From CAVRXZ01 sp963773035 (GTDB lineage: Bacteria > Acidobacteriota > Vicinamibacteria > Vicinamibacterales > CAVVIG01): DNA of 64,000 nt. The first letter of the stretch is position 1. Each line of letters begins with the position of its first letter. A model generated the notes under the pieces. That model was not told the origin of the DNA and ran no database searches. It was given only the letters and a program-made list of their open reading frames with translations. The DNA lies in assembly GCA_963773035.1 (NCBI GenBank), contig CAVYZX010000001.1, forward strand, positions 186,001 through 250,000, in the 5' to 3' direction. The position numbers and the translations under genes were made by a program. Below, in pieces: positions 58,661 to 64,000 of this stretch.

Positions 58661-60400
58661 GTGACCAAACGGTCCCGTAACCTCGCGCTCTTCGCCGCCA
58701 TCGCCCTGATCGGGCTCGTTGTTGCTGTATCCCGCCGGTCGACGGTTCCCGTGCGGCCGAGGATGCCGGCGGGGGCCGTCGTCCGAGGTGGAGAGGTCAT
58801 CGCGTCGGTGCACACGGACCCTCGGACGTTCAATCGGATGATGGCGCGCGACTCGACGACAGATCTGGTCGCGACGCTGACCCAGGCCAAACTGGTTCGG
58901 CTCAATCGTGTTACCCAGGAATTGGAGCCCTGGCTGGCGGAGTCGTGGACGCGTTCGAGCGATGGCCTCAGTTACTCGCTCAGACTACGGCCGAACGTCA
59001 CGTTCTCGGACGGTCATCCATTCACGGCCGACGATGTGCTGTTTTCATTTGAAGCGGTATACGACCAGAAGGTCGGCAGCGTACTCGCCGATGCGCTGCT
59101 CGTCGGGGGACGGCCGTTGAAGGCTGCCGTCACCGAGCCGTTGTCGGTCACCGTGACCTTTCCCGAACCATTCGCACCGGGACTGCGCCTTCTCGACATC
59201 CTCCCGATTCTGCCCAGACACAAGCTTGGGAAAGCCCATAGGGACGGCACGTTCGCTCGAGCCTGGGGTCTGGGAGTCGCTCTTGATGAGCTAGCCGGCC
59301 TCGGCCCGTTTATTGTCACCAGCTACGTGCCCGGCCAGCGATTGACCTTCGGGCGGAACGGACGGTATTGGCGCAAAGACTCGAACGGCGCACAGCTCCC
59401 GTATCTCGATCGCATCGTGGTGGAAATCATTCCCGACCAGGATGTGGAGTTGCTTCGCCTCGAGGCAGGCCAGTTGGACATGACCACCGCCGAAATGCGA
59501 CCGGAGGACTACGCACCACTCAAGCGTGTCGCGGACACGGGAAAGCTCAGGATTCTCGATCTCGGTGTCGGGTTCGATGCCGATAGTCTCTGGTTCAATC
59601 TCAAGCCCGGCGGTCTTGGTCCCAATGATGCGCGGGCCTCTTGGCTTCAACACGACGCGCTACGACAAGCCGTCTCAATGGCGGTCGATCGCCAACTGTT
59701 TGCCAATACGGTGTTCCTCGGTGCGGGTGTGCCTGTCTACGGTCCAATTACTCCGGCCAACAAGAAGTGGTCCTCCGCGAGCGTGCCGGCCGTGGCCCAC
59801 GATCCAGGGCGTGCAAAGAAATTGCTCGCGTCCATTGGCTTAATCGATCGCAATGGCGATGAGACGCTCGAAGACGCGAATGGCAGGCCTGCACGCTTCG
59901 CGCTCCTGACTCAGAAGGGCAACACGTCGCTGGAACGAGGAGCGGCGGTCATCCGCGACGAGCTGAAGAAGATCGGCTTGATCGTCGATGTCGTTGCACT
60001 TGATGGAGCCGCACTGATTCAAAGTTTCCTGTCGGGCAAATACGAGGCCGTCTATTTTCGTGTGGCGGCGACGGACGCCGATCCGGCCGCGAGCCCGGAT
60101 TTCTGGCTGAGTTCCGGGACGGCACATGTGTGGAACCTCGAACAGAAGACACCGGCCACAGATTGGGAGCGCCGAATCGACGAGTTGACCGTCCGGCTGC
60201 GCGCATCGTTCGATGATGCCGAACGCCACCGGCTGTTCGAGGAAGTTCAGACGATCTTTGCCGAACACTTGCCGACCATTCAGTTCGTAGCTCCCCGAAT
60301 CTTTGTCGGGGTTTCGTCGCGCGTCACGAACCTGATGCCCACAGCGTTCACCCGTCCACAACTCCTCTGGGCTCCCGATACAATCGCGGTGGTACAGTAG
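58661..60400 (+). CDS. ABC substrate-binding protein, peptide/nickel (family 5) type
   Basis: The protein starts at GTG 58661 and is 579 aa. An N-terminal hydrophobic helix (LALFAAIALIGLVVAVSRR) exports or anchors it; no lipobox Cys is seen. The SBP_bac_5 fold is clear: AKLVRLNRVTQELEPWLAESW, YSLRLRPNVTFSDGHPFTADDVLFSFEAVYD, GTGPF-like LAGLGPFIVTSYVPGQRLTFGRNGRYW, and LRQAVSMAVDRQLFANTV. It should deliver peptides or related solutes to the downstream permeases. First gene of a five-gene operon; the ribosome binding site is weak. Confidence 0.9.
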   Translation: MTKRSRNLALFAAIALIGLVVAVSRRSTVPVRPRMPAGAVVRGGEVIASVHTDPRTFNRMMARDSTTDLVATLTQAKLVRLNRVTQELEPWLAESWTRSSDGLSYSLRLRPNVTFSDGHPFTADDVLFSFEAVYDQKVGSVLADALLVGGRPLKAAVTEPLSVTVTFPEPFAPGLRLLDILPILPRHKLGKAHRDGTFARAWGLGVALDELAGLGPFIVTSYVPGQRLTFGRNGRYWRKDSNGAQLPYLDRIVVEIIPDQDVELLRLEAGQLDMTTAEMRPEDYAPLKRVADTGKLRILDLGVGFDADSLWFNLKPGGLGPNDARASWLQHDALRQAVSMAVDRQLFANTVFLGAGVPVYGPITPANKKWSSASVPAVAHDPGRAKKLLASIGLIDRNGDETLEDANGRPARFALLTQKGNTSLERGAAVIRDELKKIGLIVDVVALDGAALIQSFLSGKYEAVYFRVAATDADPAASPDFWLSSGTAHVWNLEQKTPATDWERRIDELTVRLRASFDDAERHRLFEEVQTIFAEHLPTIQFVAPRIFVGVSSRVTNLMPTAFTRPQLLWAPDTIAVVQ

Positions 60401-60442
60401 CGCGCACACTGCGGGCCCGGAAGCCGGATCTTCAGGCCAATC

Positions 60443-61390
60443 ATGTTGACGTACCTGTTGCGGCGTTTCTTGTACGCGGCGGCTCTCGTCTTCGCCGTGT
60501 CGTCGGCATCGCTGTTTCTGACACGCCTGGCGCCAGGCGACTACGCGGTCGACGCGTTGGGCATTGGAGCCGGCCGCGAGCGACTCGCCAGTATGCGTGC
60601 GCAGTACGGACTTGATCGGCCCTTCATCGAACAGTACGGCTCCTGGCTGGGTGGAGCCCTCCGTTTCGACTTCGGCCGGTCCCTCGCCTACGACCGTCCG
60701 GTTTCCGACGTCATCCCAGAGCGGGCCGCAAACACTGCGTTGCTTGCAACGACCGCCCTCCTGATCGCCACACTGGTCGGACTGCCTCTGGGAGTGGTGG
60801 CGGGCAGCCGCCGCGCCGGCGCGATGCCGACCATGATCCGGATCGGCTCGCTCGCATTGCTTTCGATGCCGCCGCTGCTCACATCCTTGTTTCTGGTCTT
60901 TGTCGCCGCCCGGTCGAGGTGGCTGCCGATTGGCGGTATGGGCGCCGGCGTGTTGGGCGGCGGCAGCATTGCGGATTCCGTTCGCCATTTGATTGTGCCA
61001 GCAGCGGCGTTGGCGCTTCCGCTGGCGGCGATGTTCGAGCGTCTGCAAGCGCAGGCGATGCGCGAAGTCATGGGCGAGCGGCATGTGCTGGCGGCGTTGG
61101 CGCGCGGGGTGCCTCGATCGCGACTGGTGTGGCGTGATGCGTTCAGACTCGCGCTCAGGCCAGTCGCTTCGGTCTACGGCCTCGTGGTCGGCACCCTGTT
61201 GAGCGGGTCGTTTGCCGTCGAGATGGTGACAACCTGGCCCGGGCTTGGCCGCCTGATGCTGGAGGCGCTGCGTGCGCGCGATGTCTACTTGGTTGCCGGT
61301 TGCGCTGCGACGGGCTCGGTGTTTCTCGTCTGCGGTACGTTTCTTTCCGACCTTGCTCTCGCGCTCGTCGATCCCCGCGCTCGAGAGTAA
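60443..61390 (+). CDS. ABC permease, DppB-like
   Basis: The protein is 315 aa with six membrane helices. The N terminus MLTYLLRRFLYAAALVFAVS and the extracytoplasmic loop RERLASMRAQYGLDRPFIEQYGSWLGGALRFDFGRS are typical of DppB/OppB. The cytoplasmic EAA-like loop is LARGVPRSRLVWRDAFRLALRP. It forms the membrane channel with the next gene. No ATPase gene is found between or directly after the permeases within the window. Confidence 0.92.
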   Translation: MLTYLLRRFLYAAALVFAVSSASLFLTRLAPGDYAVDALGIGAGRERLASMRAQYGLDRPFIEQYGSWLGGALRFDFGRSLAYDRPVSDVIPERAANTALLATTALLIATLVGLPLGVVAGSRRAGAMPTMIRIGSLALLSMPPLLTSLFLVFVAARSRWLPIGGMGAGVLGGGSIADSVRHLIVPAAALALPLAAMFERLQAQAMREVMGERHVLAALARGVPRSRLVWRDAFRLALRPVASVYGLVVGTLLSGSFAVEMVTTWPGLGRLMLEALRARDVYLVAGCAATGSVFLVCGTFLSDLALALVDPRARE

Positions 61391-61413
61391 TTGCCAGGCA
61401 CAGGTTGAGAGCA

Positions 61414-62403
61414 ATGCCGTCCCGCCGCTTTGGCCTTCTCTTGATCCTAGGCGGCGTCTTGGCCGCTGTCGTTGCGCCATTCCTCGCCCCTCATTCGCCC
61501 GATCGGCGTTTTCCTGACCTTCTGAACGTCCCGCCCACTTTTCCCCAGGTCGTTGACGATTCGGGAGGCTGGCACGCTCCGTTCATTTATTCATGGACAA
61601 TCGCCGATCGACTTCAACAGCGTTACGAGCAGGACCGAACGAAACGGGTTCCCCTAGTGTGGTTGATTGGAGGGAACCTGGTGGGTTCGTCAGACGATCA
61701 GCGCAGTCCGTTTCTGCTCTTGGGCAGCGACAGTTATGGGCGAGATGGCTTCAGCCGGCTGCTCTACGGCGCGCGGGTCTCAATGGGGCTCTCGATTATC
61801 GCGGCGCTCGGTTCGATACTTATTGGCGCGCTGATCGGCGCCGTGGCGGGCTACAGGGGTGGTGCCACTGACGATCTCTTGATGCGGATCACGGATGCCG
61901 TCATGGTTCTGCCCGCGATGTATGTCGTGCTTGCACTGCGGTCGGCCCTGCCGCTCGTGCTCGAATCGTCGGCCGTGTTCGTACTTCTTGCGGTGATTTT
62001 TGCTGTTGTGGGTGCACCGTTTGTGTCGCGCGGGGTGCGGGGCATCATCCGGTCCGAACGACATCAGGAATACGCCGTTGCGGCGGAATCGCTCGGTGCG
62101 AGCCACACCCGGCTTCTCGCTCGGCATCTTCTCCCCGCTACTTGGGGGTTCATCGCCGTCCAGATGACCATGTTGGTGCCGGCATTCATCATGGGCGAGG
62201 CGACGTTGTCGTTCGTAGGGCTCGGGTTTCCCGAGCCGGTTGCGAGTTGGGGGACGATGTTGCGCGACGCGTCGAACGTGAGGACATTTGTCGATTTTCC
62301 GTGGCTCCTCAGCCCGGCGGCGGCGATGTTTCTTGTAGTGCTCGGCTTGAATCTGGCTTTCCAAGGCAAACGAGAGGATCGGATTTACGATCGTCTGATG
62401 TAG
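61414..62403 (+). CDS. ABC permease, DppC-like
   Basis: ATG 61414 (329 aa) lies 23 nt after the DppB-like stop. It begins MPSRRFGLLLILGGVLAAVVAPFLAPHSPDRR, the DppC-type first helix. A loop of about 80 residues, longer than usual (DDSGGWHAPFIYSWTIADRLQQRYEQDRTKRVP), precedes LLGSDSYGRDGFSRLLYGARVSM. The EAA loop is AAESLGASHTRLLARHLLPA, followed by IMGEATLSFVGLGFPEPVASWG. Together with the preceding gene it completes the importer's membrane part. Confidence 0.92.
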   Translation: MPSRRFGLLLILGGVLAAVVAPFLAPHSPDRRFPDLLNVPPTFPQVVDDSGGWHAPFIYSWTIADRLQQRYEQDRTKRVPLVWLIGGNLVGSSDDQRSPFLLLGSDSYGRDGFSRLLYGARVSMGLSIIAALGSILIGALIGAVAGYRGGATDDLLMRITDAVMVLPAMYVVLALRSALPLVLESSAVFVLLAVIFAVVGAPFVSRGVRGIIRSERHQEYAVAAESLGASHTRLLARHLLPATWGFIAVQMTMLVPAFIMGEATLSFVGLGFPEPVASWGTMLRDASNVRTFVDFPWLLSPAAAMFLVVLGLNLAFQGKREDRIYDRLM

Positions 62404-62441
62404 CCGGCCACTTCTCCAGCTCTCGGTCTACAATTGGCTCG

Positions 62442-63344
62442 ATGAACCTGTCAGGCGTTCTCACTCCTATTCCAACTCCTTTCACCGACAACGACGAAGC
62501 GGACCTTGGTCGTCTGCGTGCGGCTTTGGCTCACTGGCTCAAGACACCGCTCGCGGGTTTCGTGGTGCTCGGTTCGAATGGGGAAGCCGCCTTACTCGAC
62601 GAGGACGAGTCCGACCGTGTCGTGGGCGCCGCCCGCGACGTGGTTCCGCGCGGCCGTACGTTCATTGTAGGCACAGGGCGCGAGTCGACCCGCGCGACGA
62701 TACATGCAACTCGCCGTGCGGCATCGCTCGGCGCCGACGCAGTGCTGGTGCGCACGCCGGGATTCTTCAGGTCTCAAATGACAACAGCGGTTTTCGTGGC
62801 GCATTACCAAGCGGTTGCCGATGCTGCTCCGGTGCCGGTCCTGTTGTACAACTTCACCGCCGTGACTGGTGTGACCCTGCCGATCGAGGCTGCTGGGAAA
62901 CTGGCAGATCATCCGAACATCGTCGGGATGAAGGAATCGAACGGCGACGTTCCGCGGGTTGCCGATCTCGTTTCGGCCACGCCGTCGGACTTCAAAGTCC
63001 TCGCCGGGTCCGCTGCCACATTCCATGAAGCGCTACGCGTGGGCGCCAGCGGAGGTATCCTCGCACTCGGTTCAGTTCTCCCGGAGGCGTGCTTCCGGTT
63101 GTTCGAGTTGACGAAGGCCGAACGCCTCGATGAGGCTCGGGCTTTGCAACAGGACCTGATTCCGATCGCAAAGCTACTTGGCGGGACCTACGGTGTGCCA
63201 GCCCTCAAGGCTGCTCTGAAATTAGTCGGGTGCAACGTGGGTTGTCCACGGCCTCCGCTGCTACCACTGCACGAAGCCGCTGTCTCTGAGTTAGCAGACG
63301 CGCTCTCACCGTTTCACGAGATTCATGGCCACGTTGCTTCCTGA
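62442..63344 (+). CDS. DapA-family aldolase resembling 4-hydroxy-2-oxoglutarate aldolase (HOGA1-like)
   Basis: ATG 62442 gives 300 aa. The (beta/alpha)8 DapA fold shows GSNGE (44-48), catalytic Tyr136 in LLYNFTAVTG and Schiff-base Lys164 in HPNIVGMKESNGDV. Several segments resemble animal HOGA1 more than lysine-pathway DapA: GRESTRATI, NIVGMKESNGDVPR, FKVLAGSA and YGVPALKAALKLVG. HOGA1 splits 4-hydroxy-2-oxoglutarate into pyruvate and glyoxylate at the end of hydroxyproline degradation. The next gene, an AGT-like aminotransferase, overlaps by 20 nt and would use glyoxylate. The specific substrate is inference; a generic KDG/DHDPS-like aldolase is the alternative. Confidence 0.8.
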   Translation: MNLSGVLTPIPTPFTDNDEADLGRLRAALAHWLKTPLAGFVVLGSNGEAALLDEDESDRVVGAARDVVPRGRTFIVGTGRESTRATIHATRRAASLGADAVLVRTPGFFRSQMTTAVFVAHYQAVADAAPVPVLLYNFTAVTGVTLPIEAAGKLADHPNIVGMKESNGDVPRVADLVSATPSDFKVLAGSAATFHEALRVGASGGILALGSVLPEACFRLFELTKAERLDEARALQQDLIPIAKLLGGTYGVPALKAALKLVGCNVGCPRPPLLPLHEAAVSELADALSPFHEIHGHVAS

Positions 63345-64000
63345 CCGCGAGCGCATCCTGCTTGGACCAGGGCCGAGCCGAACCTCGCCACGTGTAATGC
63401 GTGCCATGTGTGCGCCAACGGTCGGTCACCTCGATCCCATCATGCTCAAGCTCCTCGACGACGTCCGGAGCCGATTGCTGCGACTTTTTCGGGCCGCTGA
63501 GGGATCGTTTGCGCTGGCGGTCTCTGGCACCGGTACATCTGGGATGGAAGCCGTCGTCGCGAATCTCGTGGCCGATGGCACGAAGGTGCTGGTCGTCGTC
63601 AACGGCTATTTTGGCGATCGGATCGTGCAGATGTGCGAGCGATACGGCGCCACGGTCCGCCGGCTCGACGTCGAGTGGGGCAAACCATGTGAACCGGACG
63701 CACTGAGACAGGCTCTCAGGACCGGGCCTGCGGACATCGTTGCGATGGTTCATGCAGAAACGTCGACCGGCGTGCTGAACTCTGTACGCGAGTTGGCCGC
63801 TGTCGCCCGCGAGCATGATGCGCTGACGATTGTCGATGCCGTCAGTTCGTTTGGTGGCGTTCCGCTGGATGTCGGCAAGTGGGGCATCGATGCGTGTTAC
63901 AGCTGCACGCAGAAGTGTCTGAGCGCTGGTTCGGGTCTGGCCCCTGTGGTCTTCGGTCCGCGTGCTCTCGCGCGGCTCGCAAAGTGCAGAAGTTTCTACT
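63325..64000 (+). CDS. Class V aminotransferase, alanine/serine-glyoxylate type (partial, runs off window)
   Basis: ATG 63325 overlaps the aldolase stop by 20 nt; 225 codons are visible before the window ends. The start MATLLPDRERILLGPGPSRTS and then AMCAPTVGHLDPIMLKLLDD, AVSGTGTSGMEAVVANLV, VDAVSSFGGVPLDV and the PLP lysine Lys197 in SCTQKCLSAGSGLAPV are those of the alanine-glyoxylate/serine-pyruvate aminotransferase family. It would convert glyoxylate to glycine, matching the upstream aldolase. The C-terminal domain lies outside the window. Confidence 0.88.
   Translation, partial: MATLLPDRERILLGPGPSRTSPRVMRAMCAPTVGHLDPIMLKLLDDVRSRLLRLFRAAEGSFALAVSGTGTSGMEAVVANLVADGTKVLVVVNGYFGDRIVQMCERYGATVRRLDVEWGKPCEPDALRQALRTGPADIVAMVHAETSTGVLNSVRELAAVAREHDALTIVDAVSSFGGVPLDVGKWGIDACYSCTQKCLSAGSGLAPVVFGPRALARLAKCRSFY

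Noticed and set aside
59840..61480. 546-codon minus-strand ORF
   Set aside because: It is antisense to clear ABC importer genes, very rich in Arg, Gln and His, and shows no domain.
1..64000. tRNA, rRNA, transposase, integrase or phage genes
   Set aside because: Reading both strands gave no convincing cloverleaf, rRNA segment or mobile-element protein. A tRNA could be missed by eye; a covariance-model scan would settle it.

Overview
The window looks like chromosomal DNA of an acidobacterium, most likely of the Vicinamibacteria type. This is inferred from gene content, not from a marker gene. The DNA is GC-rich (low-to-mid 60s % by eye). It carries Ser/Thr kinases fused to TolB/WD40-like propellers, a MacB/FtsX-like permease of the acidobacterial duplicated orphan permease type, several exported 'DLSGxW' proteins, DUF6152, PQQ dehydrogenase, and many exported beta-lactamase-fold and beta-propeller proteins. 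Signal peptides, a Kdo hydroxylase and an ArnT/GT39-like transferase point to a Gram-negative envelope with LPS. I saw no rRNA, tRNA, CRISPR array, transposase or phage gene.

Layout. 1-9.4 kb: exported redox and hydrolytic proteins (Tat molybdopterin oxidoreductase, YidB-like, CigR/RcnB-like, a metzincin-type protease, a YVTN propeller, a cytochrome-ankyrin-toroid fusion, an SMP-30 lactonase). 9.4-17.7 kb: a near-symmetrical minus-strand array, MBL hydrolase / kinase-propeller / nucleotidyltransferase / kinase-propeller / MBL hydrolase. 17.8-24.4 kb: a 'DLSGxW'-MBL fusion, a UshA-like nucleotidase, and a plus-strand operon carrying the same two modules as separate genes. 24.4-29.5 kb: GNAT and MocR divergent pair, FAD monooxygenase, TPR-LuxR regulator. 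29.6-34.9 kb: dihaem cytochrome operon and exported hypotheticals, including a frameshifted multidomain secreted protein behind a sigma-54-like promoter. 35-43.5 kb: ArnT-like transferase, orphan permease, an ABC ATPase translationally coupled to an ABC-2 permease-amidohydrolase fusion, and a Kdo hydroxylase. 43.5-51 kb: more 'DLSGxW' proteins (one frameshifted), esterase, acyl-CoA ligase, cytochrome-PQQ dehydrogenase, bicupin. 51-58.4 kb: a regulatory island of TPR sigma-54 activator, HD-GYP/GAF/GGDEF-like membrane protein, and a helix-turn-helix domain in frame with an exported subtilase that ends in 13 NSIVWG repeats. 58.6-64 kb: a peptide-type ABC importer (no ATPase in view) followed by a HOGA1-like aldolase and an overlapping AGT-like aminotransferase, which continues past the window end.

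The most unusual content is the 51-58.4 kb island. It has an HTH-protease fusion, an 8-codon leader ORF (MRNIIVWS) with a perfect ribosome binding site that echoes the protease repeat, and a lower-GC stretch whose edge falls inside the sigma-54 activator gene. Also notable are the ABC-2 permease-amidohydrolase fusion, a MocR regulator without its PLP lysine, an MBL protein that has lost two metal-binding histidines, and three apparent frameshifts that may be real or may reflect assembly errors.
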